DNA of 64,000 nucleotides from Euclidia mi (Eukaryota; Arthropoda; Insecta; Lepidoptera; Erebidae): assembly GCA_944739405.2 (NCBI GenBank), contig OX123182.2, positions 44,455,598-44,519,597 of the forward strand, written 5' to 3'. The notes below the pieces were generated by a model that ran no database searches, was not told the origin of the DNA, and saw only the letters and a program-made list of their open reading frames with translations. The position numbers and the translations under genes were made by a program. Below are positions 10,901-18,689 of the stretch, piece after piece. Every line of letters starts with the position of its first letter. Within the stretch, counting starts at the first letter, position 1.

Positions 10901-11501
10901 TTCGTGCAATCTTCCACGAGGCCTCTTTCTCTAGGCCTTCGATAAGTACGCAGCGGTTACCTCGACCAGAATTCCCTGGTAAACAAACTGGTACAACTGT
11001 TTCCGACCGCGGGTGAAGAATGACATTCTCCAGGCAGTACACTTTTCCTGAAGTTGCACCTTCCATGAAGAATTCTTCCGAGCCACACTTCAACACTCCC
11101 TGGTTAACATCGATCTCGCAGCGATACTTCCGCATGAAGTCTAGGCCTAAGATGCAGTCGTCCACTATATCGGCCACGATGACTTTGTGACGGTAAACTT
11201 TGTTGCCTAGCTTCAGATCCACCTCCATTTCACCTCGGACGGTTATGTGCTGACCGGTAGCTGTTCTCAGATTCACACATTCATTGTTCCTGAAGCAGCC
11301 CCGAAGAACCCGTCTTGCCAGATGGAAACCGACGACTGTCCGAGAAGCACCCGTGTCCAATGTCAGCTTGCATGGTGTTCTGTTAATTTCGCCTTCGATG
11401 ATCAGGCTGTTACCGTCGCATGATTGCGAGATCGAGATACTTGGGGCTCTTCCATTACCAGCCAGCACCCACCCCGCAGTCCTGGCTTCTACTCGTTTCC
11501 C
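7981..11501 (-). pseudogene. pol: Gypsy pol: protease, RT, RNase H, integrase (one frameshift)
   Basis: Read from the gag overlap. Protease: LTLDTGASRTVVG with the DTGA active site, and ILGLDFM. Reverse transcriptase: SSPWCSPVVLVKKKDG, RFCVDYRRLN and the catalytic VYLDDIIIVG near 10100. RNase H: FIVDTDAINTGIGGVLS, then a break near 9610 where the frame shifts by one base, and continuation with QTDHAALKWLL. Integrase: an HHCC finger (HNDASGGHMG...CRKCTSC), then the D, D, E residues in ALDVTGPF, IHSDQGRNF and GMVERFN, and a C-terminal region ending at 7981. Translation would start by -1 frameshift from gag. The frameshift would separate most of RNase H and integrase from RT, so this copy could not make a full Pol unless the lesion is an assembly error. 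Confidence 0.93.
11460..11501 (-). promoter_or_regulatory. -1 ribosomal frameshift signal at gag/pol overlap
   Basis: On the minus strand gag ends ...CAG GGA AAC GAG TAG. The heptamer GGGAAAC (11501-11495) is a canonical X XXY YYZ slippery site in the gag frame, one codon before the stop (11491-11489). A -1 slip enters the pol frame, which is open from here. Seven nt downstream, AGCCAG (11487-11482) can pair with CTGGCT (11465-11460), a GC-rich 6-bp stem at normal spacing; a pseudoknot is possible but not shown. Confidence 0.8.
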
Positions 11502-12919
11502 TGCTCTCGCTGCCTGGCAGGCACATCAGGCGACCCCTTTGGTGGAGACAGGGTGTCACCAGACTGCCTACGCTTTGGGCAGCTCAAGCGGATATGGCCT
11601 CTTTCTCCGCAGTTGTAGCACCGAGGTGACGACACAACTTCTCTGATACGGTGACCTCGATCGTCGCGTCGCACTGCTTCCACCTCCAGAGCGTGGGCTA
11701 AGGCATCCTTGAGGTCCTTGAAGTGCCCAAGCCTCACTGCTGCTCTTACCTCCAGGTCCCGGATCCCATCCGTAAACGCCTGTACGAGGTTCCCGTCAAT
11801 AAGCGCAGGAGACGACTGGTATGCCTTCCTGACCAGCTTTTCCACCTCTAGAGCCCACTGCTGCAGAGTTTCTCCGGTGCGTTGCGTTCTGTCCTTCAGC
11901 TGAGCACGATACACATGTTCGAGGTGCGCGTCTCCGTACTTCGCCTCCAGCGCCTCCAGAAGCTTCTCGTAGGTGACGTCTTGTCCGAGTGCCTCCAACA
12001 CTGTCAAGGCCCGGTCGCGAAGGCCCAAGGTTAGGGCGGTTAAGGCCTGTTCTTTATTCCACCCATTTGATCTCATCACAGCCTCGAACTGGATCTTGTA
12101 TGCCGACCATGATGACGAGCCATCAAATGGTGGAACCTTAAATCCACGAGGTGAGGGCGCTACAGCTGCTGGTGTCACTTCGAGCTCACGCAACTTCTTC
12201 TCCACTTCAGCAACACAGGTCTCGTGGTGATCGTGTACACGCTTCTCTATAAAGGCGACGCGAGTCTCAAGCTTGTCGTGTACGAGCATCTCTACGTCGC
12301 TGATACGGGCCTCGTGCTGCTGAAGTTCCTCCTTGACCGCCTTCAAGTCCTTCCCTACAGCGGCGCTGAGGTCCTTCATAAGCACCACTTGCTCTTCTAG
12401 GCGGCGCGCGTGCTCCTCCTTGTCGCACTGGAGCTGTTCTTCCAGGCAGCGCGCGTGCTCCTCTTGATAGCGAGCCTGCTCCTCCTTGTCGCGCTGAAGC
12501 TGTTCCTCCAGGCGGCGCGCGTGCTCCTCTTGACGGCGAGCCTGCTCCTCTTGACGGCGAGCCTGCTCCTCCTTGTCGCGCTGTAGCTGTTCCTCCATGC
12601 GGCGCGCGTGCTGTTCTTGACGGCGAGCCTGCTCCTCCTGACGGCGGGCCTGCTCCTCCTTGTCGCGCTGTCGCTGTTCTTCCATGCGGCGCGCGTGCTC
12701 CTCCTGACGGCTGGCCTGCTCCTGCATGAACGCCATCAGAGCCGCGATGTCGGGCACCGCCATGGAGTGTGCGCTGGCAGGCTCCACTGCAGCCGCGGAG
12801 TCGCCTGATCCACCAGACGATGGAGAAGGAACGTCTCCGAAGCGTCTCTGGTCCAGGTCTTGCTGGCGCTGGTTCCTGGTACGCACTCCGTCAGTTTCTT
12901 CCTTCGGCATAACCGGCAT
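11489..12919 (-). CDS. gag: Gypsy gag, 476 aa
   Basis: Structural protein forming the intracellular retrotransposon particle. The start ATG at 12919 lies 28 nt after the 5' LTR, and the N-terminus reads MPVMPKEETDGVRTR. Residues ~60-175 form a highly charged coiled-coil of imperfect repeats of the type ARRQEEHARRLEEQ. Then come a capsid-like region (~260-400: VPPFDGSSSWSAYKIQFEA, the ALTLGLRDRA segment) and a CCHC zinc knuckle CYNCGERGHIRLSC near the C-terminus for RNA binding. The frame is intact. It ends in TAG within the pol overlap. The repeat block makes the protein longer in the N-terminal half than many insect Gypsy Gags. Confidence 0.93.
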   Translation of the reverse strand: MPVMPKEETDGVRTRNQRQQDLDQRRFGDVPSPSSGGSGDSAAAVEPASAHSMAVPDIAALMAFMQEQASRQEEHARRMEEQRQRDKEEQARRQEEQARRQEQHARRMEEQLQRDKEEQARRQEEQARRQEEHARRLEEQLQRDKEEQARYQEEHARCLEEQLQCDKEEHARRLEEQVVLMKDLSAAVGKDLKAVKEELQQHEARISDVEMLVHDKLETRVAFIEKRVHDHHETCVAEVEKKLRELEVTPAAVAPSPRGFKVPPFDGSSSWSAYKIQFEAVMRSNGWNKEQALTALTLGLRDRALTVLEALGQDVTYEKLLEALEAKYGDAHLEHVYRAQLKDRTQRTGETLQQWALEVEKLVRKAYQSSPALIDGNLVQAFTDGIRDLEVRAAVRLGHFKDLKDALAHALEVEAVRRDDRGHRIREVVSSPRCYNCGERGHIRLSCPKRRQSGDTLSPPKGSPDVPARQREQGNE

Positions 12920-12926
12920 AATTTAT

Positions 12927-12944
12927 CCCTTTATTCTGACACCA
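12927..12944 (-). promoter_or_regulatory. Primer-binding site
   Basis: Minus strand TGGTGTCAGAATAAAGGG begins three bases after the 5' LTR end (AACA). It starts with TGG, as expected for pairing to a tRNA 3' CCA. I do not name the tRNA. Confidence 0.7.
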
Positions 12945-12947
12945 ATT

Positions 12948-13358
12948 TGTTACGAGCTGGGGTTCGACGATAAATTAAAACTGACTATGCCACTAAATTG
13001 TACTTTATTTTAACACACAAACACTAGATACACACACTTAATTTTCACTTCACTAATAAAACACACTATTCACACCACTAGAACAACACTAAACACTTCC
13101 GACTTATTTCCTTCGCTTCTTGTTGATCGCTTCGATATTCAATTGAAACTGTTCGGTCCGTTCGCTTGCGCTCTATTTATACTGGCCGGATAACATCACT
13201 AGCGCATTCTAGATGCTTCTACAAAACTGTCGAAATAATCTCGAATAGTCGATACTCGATACAGCAACGCCATCTAGTACAGACTAGCTGAATTACCTTT
13301 AAACCACCGATACATTCAATCTCTTCTAGTACCCCATTCACCGATAGATGGCGTAACA
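12948..13358 (-). repeat. LTR (5' LTR of the minus-strand Gypsy element)
   Basis: 411 bp, same length and ends as 7559-7969, with about seven substitutions by eye. Expected to carry the promoter for the element. Confidence 0.95.
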
Positions 13359-13362
13359 ATAT

Positions 13363-13556
13363 TTTTAATAAATTTAAAGTTACTACCCCTTTCTCTTGAA
13401 CCCGTAAAGGTATTCAATTGAAATTCATATCTAATACTGGAGTATATAACACCGTTAAGTTGTAACAAAATAAAACTTCTATGTCAACGCAATCAAAAGA
13501 AAGAGCAATATAAGCATATTTTCAAACTCGCGACTACTCGCAAGGGAATCAAACCA
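13363..13556. repeat. Tandem array, ~316-bp units (right part)
   Basis: The rest of the third unit and a partial fourth unit (GTTACTACCCCTTTCTCTTG at 13380) after the Gypsy element. Ends near CAAGGGAATCAAACC, where a different repeat begins. Confidence 0.8.
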
Positions 13557-13630
13557 AAACCAAAGTATTGGGAGAGGCCTATGGCCAGCAGTGGACTGCG
13601 ATAGGCTGATTGAGATTGAGATTTCAAATA
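13557..13630 (+). repeat. LINE 3'-end fragment (GGGAGAGGCCTATGGCCAGC type)
   Basis: Contains GGGAGAGGCCTATGGCCAGC, then AGTGGACTGCGATAGGCTGA and a GATTGAGATTGAG tail. In moth and butterfly genomes this wording is typical of the 3' end of RTE-like LINEs; the assignment is from memory. Minus-strand relatives are at 23637-23790 and 43485-43570. Confidence 0.55.
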
Positions 13631-13777
13631 ATTACATAGTCTTCAAACCTTTTTGCTAATTATTCTGTTTGACGACCAATCAGCTTGTCATGTAGACGTC
13701 ACTATGACAAACGTGCTCTTTTATAACCGTAGTGTGGACATGGTGTGGACAGTTTAAAATACTATCACAATATAATT

Positions 13778-14260
13778 ATGGCTGTAGTTGCATTAATTGT
13801 CAACGAAAATACTATTTTACATAGTATAATACCTATGCCTCCCGATGGAAGTTGTTTATTTCATGCAATAGCGTTCTCTATTTATAATACCACTAATCAG
13901 AAGAAACACAAATACTAAGGACAACAATAGTTGTTTATATTTATAATAACTGGGACGAGTTTCAATTTTATACAAGCAATTCCCGGAGAGATTCTCTTCA
14001 CGACATGAGTACAAAGCTACGATGCTCTAATCCTCTAGCTATGGCGGTACTGCTGAGGTGAAGGCAGCAGGTTGTTTCTATCCAGCGAGGTTCGAAGTGT
14101 ATGAACGTAATACGGATATTTTGAATTTCTTTATTGCACATCCTTCTCTGCCAAATACACCCCGTATTTGGCAGAGAAGGATGTGCAATAAAGCGTTTAC
14201 TTCTTTCAGGCAATTTATCATCAGGTCTTTATGATTTTTGTTTGCAAATTGTGTCCGAAG
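13778..14260 (+). pseudogene. OTU-type cysteine protease remnant
   Basis: An ATG at 13778 opens a 46-codon frame ending at 13918 that contains MPPDGSCLFHAIAFSIY. This is the OTU-family nucleophile block (D-G-x-C with following hydrophobics). After a frame change the text continues IVVYIYNNWDEFQFYT, then in a further frame YGGTAEVKAAGCFYPARFEVYE, matching the middle and the WGG-like block of OTU domains. A later LSGNLSSGLYDFC sits where the catalytic GHYD usually is, with His replaced by Leu. OTU proteases remove ubiquitin. This copy is dead through at least two frameshifts, and a hairpin (14130-14192) lies before the last block. It could belong to the surrounding mobile element or be an independent insertion. 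Confidence 0.7.
14130..14192. repeat. Perfect hairpin, 29-bp arms, 5-nt loop
   Basis: Arm 14130-14158 is the exact reverse complement of 14164-14192; the loop is ACCCC. The left arm continues the OTU remnant reading frame (FFIAHPSLPNT), so the right arm looks like an inverted copy of it. Confidence 0.95.
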
Positions 14261-14269
14261 GATGGCACA

Positions 14270-14416
14270 TTACTAAGCGAGTGGTAATTAACGTTTTAAA
14301 CACACACATATGTAAGTCCGAAAAGTCAGTGATGTGTGCCCGGGGTACCTGGGGATCGAACCCGAGATGATCGTCTCGGCAGTCCGTTACGTACACCACT
14401 GGGCTATCGCCGCTTA
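14270..14416 (-). mobile_element. tRNA-derived SINE
   Basis: On the minus strand it begins with a tRNA-like head: box A-like TAGCCCAGTGGT and box B-like GGTTCGATCCC. The body has ATCACTGACTTTTC. The same body occurs on the plus strand at 33877 and, without the head, at about 25515. The head is not a functional tRNA gene: no proper acceptor stem pairing is visible. Confidence 0.75.
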
Positions 14417-14419
14417 CTC

Positions 14420-14809
14420 ATTTTTGTTATTTAATTTTTTTATTACGAATATTAATTATTGTTTTATTTTATGTGCAAATAGTCACCTAGTAATTGTTTT
14501 ATTTTCATCGCAAATAAATACTATAATTATTAAAAATACTTTATTAATATTTTTGTAACCGATTTCTAATAGTCACTAAAAACTTTGTAAATCAATAGAT
14601 TTGATAAAAAATCTTACCATCATTCATCAGCAGACTTTTGCAAGGCTGCTGCAAGGCTAGTATAGGTACTTAAGTAATATTATAAAAGAGATCTTTTTCT
14701 TTAATTTATGCTCCTCCAGCTTTCCACACTGTAATTGTATGGTTTTCATTTTGCAATAAAAATACCATAACTATGACTGGTGAACTTTTACTAATATACC
14801 TACAGGTTT
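14420..14809. other. AT-rich interior of the composite, no gene seen
   Basis: No recognisable coding or repeat content apart from proximity to the right end of the composite. Confidence 0.4.
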
Positions 14810-14857
14810 GTACGGAATCCTCGGTGCGCGAGTCCGACTCGCACTTGACCGGTTTTT

Positions 14858-16455
14858 TACTATAGGAATCATCAAGGTGCGTGTTAGCTCCTCGGGTAAA
14901 TGGCTGTGACAAAGACACAAGTTATAAAACATGGAGAGGACGCGCGGCAGATGGACATCGGCGTGTTTCAGATGTTCGATGGTGAGACTGTCATGTCCAG
15001 GAGATTTACCTTTACGCATACCACTGATAACTCTTTGCACATCACTTGCCGTAAATCGAACAGTCCTCATGGCAGTCCCAGCACCCATACATCTGCCTGA
15101 AGTCGTGTGTCCTTGTGGTGGTCGCATCCTAAAGTGCTCACTAAATAGATTTGCGATCACCTTGTGGTCACTGTACCCATTTACACTAACAGGGATACCT
15201 GGTTTACCACACAGCTTCCTTGTCTGTTTCCAAAACTTTTTGAAGTCCTTACTAGAATGGTGAGAAGTAAGAATGTCCATTTTAATTTGTACTTGCCTAT
15301 CTTGGCACCATTTAAGTTTTTTCTTAAACAGATTCCTGCTCTCACGCATCTCCAAGTACGTTTGGCCCCACGTTGGTTTACCGGCTCCCACCCATACCAA
15401 AAACCTCCTTCTGGCATCCCTGTGGTATTGCAAGACATACTTATTCCACCCGGCTATGTAACCACCTCTCCTCTGTGGTCTCTCTCTCGCATATGTGACG
15501 GACGCGGCCTCCGAAAGAATGGTAACCAGCTGCTTGTACATACTATCTATTAAAGATTTATGTTCTTGTCACACATGTCATCACAGCACTGTGACATCTC
15601 AACTGGTAAGTCAATATCTCTAAGCATACTATGACATACCTGATGATAACGCCGAATGAGCTCAGCAGAACGTTCCCCCCATACAACATTGTTTTGTATA
15701 GGTGTAATAGTTGTCATTTCCTTACACAGTACCTGTCCTAAGCTACACTCTACAACAAGTGGGAAATAGTCAGACCAATGAGCATCATAATCAACCCACA
15801 CACTAGTGACTGCAGGTAGTGTTGCATTCGTTACTACACAATGGTCCTGCCATCTCACACATCCTTGGGCTTCACTAATGAAAGTAAAAGTGTCTGGCTT
15901 ACCCAGAAGATCCACACAAGTGCACTACTGATCGTCACAGAAATCCAAAAGATGGTTACAAAACAAAGTATCTGGTTGTGCGTTGTAATCACCCAACAAG
16001 AGCGACACAACACAATCTGGCTTCTCAGCCAATATAGAACTAATTTTACTTAGGCACTGTGTAAACTCAGGAAGGTTGTCGATGCAATCAGTGGGCATGT
16101 ATATACTGAAAACAATAAAATAATTAGCATTAATTTCTAATTTCAAAGCTGATATTCTAACATCGTCACAGTCTATCACAGTCACCGACTTAAAAGCAGT
16201 CTTTCGATATAGAATTGCTGTTCCGCCGAATGGTCTTCCCCTCAACAGTTCGGCACCCGTGTCAACAGCTGAGCATCCAACACCAACAAAATCACTGTGT
16301 ACCTCATTTAATTGTGTCAAATCATGTGGCAGTAGCCATTTCTCTTGTAAGGCAATCACATCGGCATTCTTACAGAGATACCTAACTCCTTCCATGGATC
16401 GCTTTAGAGACTTGCAGTTGTAAGAAATGAATCTAGTGTTGTACCTTTCATCCAT
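14858..16455 (-). pseudogene. Endonuclease, linker and RT start of copy B ORF2
   Basis: ORF2 starts at ATG 16455 (MDERYNTRFISYNCKSLKRS), overlapping the ORF1 stop. Endonuclease motifs in order: ISYNCKSL (Asn), VIALQEKWLLPHD (Glu), LLLGDYNAQPD, RWQDHCVVTN and HWSDYFPLV, where the usual SDH has Tyr for His. A TAG lies at 15927-15925 and a frameshift near 15548. The linker (15541 on) reads GWNKYVLQYHRDARRR, MRESRNLFKKKLKW and SPGHDSLTIEHL, and ends LMIPIVK at the junction with the 8.3-kb composite. It continues at 6556. Three independent breaks plus the insertion make it inactive. Confidence 0.88.
16448..16455 (-). promoter_or_regulatory. ORF1/ORF2 stop-start overlap ATGGATGA
   Basis: The ORF2 ATG (16455-16453) overlaps the ORF1 stop TGA (16450-16448) in a +1-shifted frame. 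Such an overlap fits termination-reinitiation, as known for some insect non-LTR elements; this is an inference for this family. Confidence 0.65.
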
Positions 16456-16690
16456 TGCTGTTTTCTATAGGCTGCCTCTTGTAATCAGTAGATAATCCTT
16501 TACTATTAACAAAACGCCTAAAGGATATCCCATTCGGCCAGAAACTCTCATCAAGATACTTATCCAGATTACACTTACTTACGAATAGCTTAAAAGCGCT
16601 GTAGCTACGTTCCCTTGACATTTTTATTCGTATTGGAGCTACTTTTTCTTGCGTTTTAGTAAACACATACTCTGCAATGTCTGACACCCG
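16448..16690 (-). pseudogene. ORF1 C-terminus of copy B
   Basis: SDIAEYVFTKTQEKVAPIRI, then YSAFKLFVSKCNLDKYLDE and FWPNGISFRRFV. The FWPxGIxFRRF ending is typical of ORF1 proteins of insect non-LTR elements. It ends TGA at 16450-16448, with the ORF2 ATG four codons' worth inside (ATGGATGA). The upstream half lies at 17651-18689 beyond the Harbinger insertion. Confidence 0.8.
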
Positions 16691-17535
16691 TATTCACAAA
16701 CGATACTTGTGTAAGTAAAGTGGCAACGCTATGCGAAGTAAGACATTTCTCAGTGCGTCGCATATGGCCAGCCTTTCAATTCATAAACAATACTCAAACG
16801 ACCTTTAACTATGAGAACGCACTGCGTTAAATAGAGCTCTCTGATTGGTTCGCGTATGTTGCGTAGTTCATTGCGCTTCACTGACGTTCATTCATGTTCA
16901 TTTTAATTGTCAATTTTGTCATAACATAACCTCTAAAGAAGCTGTAAACAATACTATTCCGTCTCTGTGCTGATTTACTTCGTGGTATATTTGTATTGAA
17001 TTGTGGATTTGTGAACATAATAAATATGGATAAACCTACAATTTGGTAAATAGCTGGTACTGGAAGTCCTCTCGCAGTTAATTTTTCTAGGTCTTCATTC
17101 ACTAGTGGTATGAGTAGAAAAAAACATCACTTCTTTGGAAAACCTATAGCGTCGTCTAAATTCCTCCGAACTATAATAATCAAAAGGATTTTGGAAATCC
17201 CGTACAACTCTCCTAGTAGTTATTCTTTGTTCGTTGATATAATTATCAAATTCATCTTCGCTACTATAATCCATTGTAAACTGATGCAAAAATAACCTCG
17301 AGCAAAGTACACCAAACTACGCAAATAATACATAACCTAAGTTTTTGACGTAAGTCAAACACAAAATTGACCCTATGTGTTGCGTAATATAGCTAACGGG
17401 GTACCTTAGCTGTGCGTTCGTTTTAAGGGACGCATAGTGCTAGCCGGCACTCAAGTATTGTCTTTGAATAGGTTTTTTGTACTCTGTGCGTCCATTCAAA
17501 CTATGAGACCTCATAGTAACGTTTGTGAATACGGG
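16687..17535 (-). mobile_element. PIF/Harbinger-type DNA transposon remnant
   Basis: 849 bp with 16-bp perfect terminal inverted repeats CCCGTATTCACAAACG (16687-16702) and CGTTTGTGAATACGGG (17520-17535), extendable to about 21 bp with one mismatch. It sits inside copy B ORF1. The interior encodes fragments of a HARBI1-like nuclease. No 3-bp target duplication can be confirmed because the right flank is rearranged (17525-17880). Confidence 0.8.
16878..17289 (-). pseudogene. HARBI1-like transposase, N-terminal fragment
   Basis: Minus-strand frame 17289-17095 reads MDYSSEDEFDNYINEQR and then DFQNPFDYYSSEEFRRRYRF, the conserved N-terminal pattern of Harbinger nucleases. Frame 17102-16878 follows with LTARGLPVPAIYQIVGL, matching the RGLPxxPxLQ helix. 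The DDE catalytic region is absent, so this is an internally deleted, non-autonomous copy. Confidence 0.75.
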
Positions 17536-17880
17536 CGTGATTTCAGAATCACGCCCGTATTCACTCCGATTGAGAAAAAATCTTTCACAAGTGTTGCGAT
17601 AAGTAGTAAATGCCCCCAACGAGCTATTACACAAGTGCACAAGGAGGTATCAGTACCTCCTTGTGCACTTGTGTAATAAACAATGGTATTTTCATATCAG
17701 CTGCCTTGAACTTCATATTTTCCTCAGAACAAGCCTTACCTTTACTGGTTACAAATTTGTTTCTTAGTTTTTTCTTCTGCACTGTAATCCAATCCTCACT
17801 ATCTTCATTAGCTCGTTGGGGGCATTTACTACTTATCGCAACACTTGCGAAAGATTTTTTCTCAATCGGAGCTACATTTC
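17525..17880. repeat. Palindromic rearrangement (nested inverted segments)
   Basis: Three inverted relationships are packed together. (1) 17525-17542 pairs with 17547-17564, 18 bp with loop TCAG. (2) 17625-17649 pairs with 17654-17678, 25 bp with loop TCAG. (3) 17565-17626 is an inverted copy of about 17812-17872, with two or so mismatches. The plus strand therefore encodes a scrambled copy of the minus-strand ORF1 peptide (KKSFTSVAISSKCPQR then TQVHKEVSVPPCALV), lacking about 135 bp between the blocks. Confidence 0.9.
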
Positions 17881-18689
17881 TTATTGTGTTTTGTTTATCA
17901 TTGTCATTTGAGTTTGAGCGAAGTTCCTCGCACCCAGCAACGTCACTTATGCTGCATATATTGCATATCGTTTCATTCGCACTCGCTGCTTTATTGTGTT
18001 TCGCCTTCTCCCTCACACTCACGCTCTGCGGCGTTTCTAATTTCTTGTCACTGTCAGTTGATGACGTTTGATCTGTCTCTAGCGAAATACCCGCGCCAGC
18101 GCATAAACGATCGTGCGAACAGGACAAAACACTCCTTCCTTGTCTCACACTCACAGCTGATTCAGAGACAGCTGATTTCGACGACCCGCTATTGGCACAT
18201 AAATCGTAAATAAAAATTGATAGGCAATATATTTTCTCTAAGACACAGCTTATCTTCAAATTCTGATAACTGTTCATTAGTAACATAGTTATTCTTTACT
18301 TCGTTTAACTGTGGTTTTAACAACAAGATGTCTTTTAGTAATGCCGTAACATCGATGTGATCAAAAGTTACCGGTGGTAACTTGTGCAGGTCTTGGGCCA
18401 CAAAAATCGGAATTTTCTCTCTTTCTGTACTTTGTATCACCATAATAATATTCTCTAGGTCCCTTTGTAATTTAGCATCTCCTTTTTTCCGTTTGATATT
18501 CCTTATTTCTGTCGTAATGGAATCAAACAATAATTTTTTGGAGTTCTCCACCTCAGCCACATTAAATGTTGCACTACATACGCGCACCAAACTTTCTTGG
18601 TCCATCACATCAATTTTGTTCATTATAAATGCCAATAGTTCGTCGATTAGTACATTACAGCTAATACACTTGACTGTTTTCGATGTCAT
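17651..18689 (-). pseudogene. ORF1 N-terminal part of copy B
   Basis: ATG at 18689 opens MTSKTVKCISCNVLIDELLA, with a C-x2-C pair at residues 8-11. A helical region follows (FNVAEVENSKKLLFDSITTE, IRNIKRKKGDAKLQRDLENI). Frame changes near 18230; the second frame reads Ser-rich SGSSKSAVSESAVSV and ends ITVQKKKLRNKF...TQVHKEVLIPP. It resembles the ORF1 proteins (nucleic-acid chaperone role) that I know from moth non-LTR elements annotated as zinc-finger DNA-binding proteins. The break with the C-terminal part is caused by the Harbinger insertion and the palindrome. Confidence 0.7.

Larger units (their letters stand above)
7559..13358 (-). mobile_element. Ty3/Gypsy LTR retrotransposon, nearly intact
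   Basis: 5.8-kb element on the minus strand with two 411-bp LTRs, ATAT target duplication, gag, and pol in the order protease - reverse transcriptase - RNase H - integrase, which is the Ty3/Gypsy order. No envelope frame is present. By eye the LTRs differ at about seven positions (roughly 1.7%), so the insertion is fairly recent; this is a manual count. The only coding lesion I see is one frameshift in the RNase H region. It inserted into the third unit of the ~316-bp array, so it is younger than the array. Confidence 0.95.
6561..14852 (+). mobile_element. Composite insertion with AGGGTTCCGT / ACTTGACCGG ends
   Basis: The left end AGGGTTCCGTAC (6561-6572) and a right subterminal GTACGGAATCCT (14810-14821) are inverted near-matches. 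The left end folds on itself with ACGGAACCCT (6588-6597) and the right end carries a small hairpin (GCGAGT/ACTCGC, 14828-14842). Both outer ends abut runs of T (6556-6560 and 14853-14858), consistent with a 5-6 bp target duplication inside copy B ORF2. The interior holds a tandem array, a Gypsy element, an OTU remnant and a SINE. The outer repeat is a type I know as abundant in moth and butterfly genomes, but I cannot assign a superfamily, and whether everything inside came with it is not shown. Confidence 0.65.

Noticed and set aside
7559..13358. Endogenous errantivirus with envelope gene
   Set aside because: Pol runs directly to the polypurine tract; no third frame exists between integrase and the 3' LTR.
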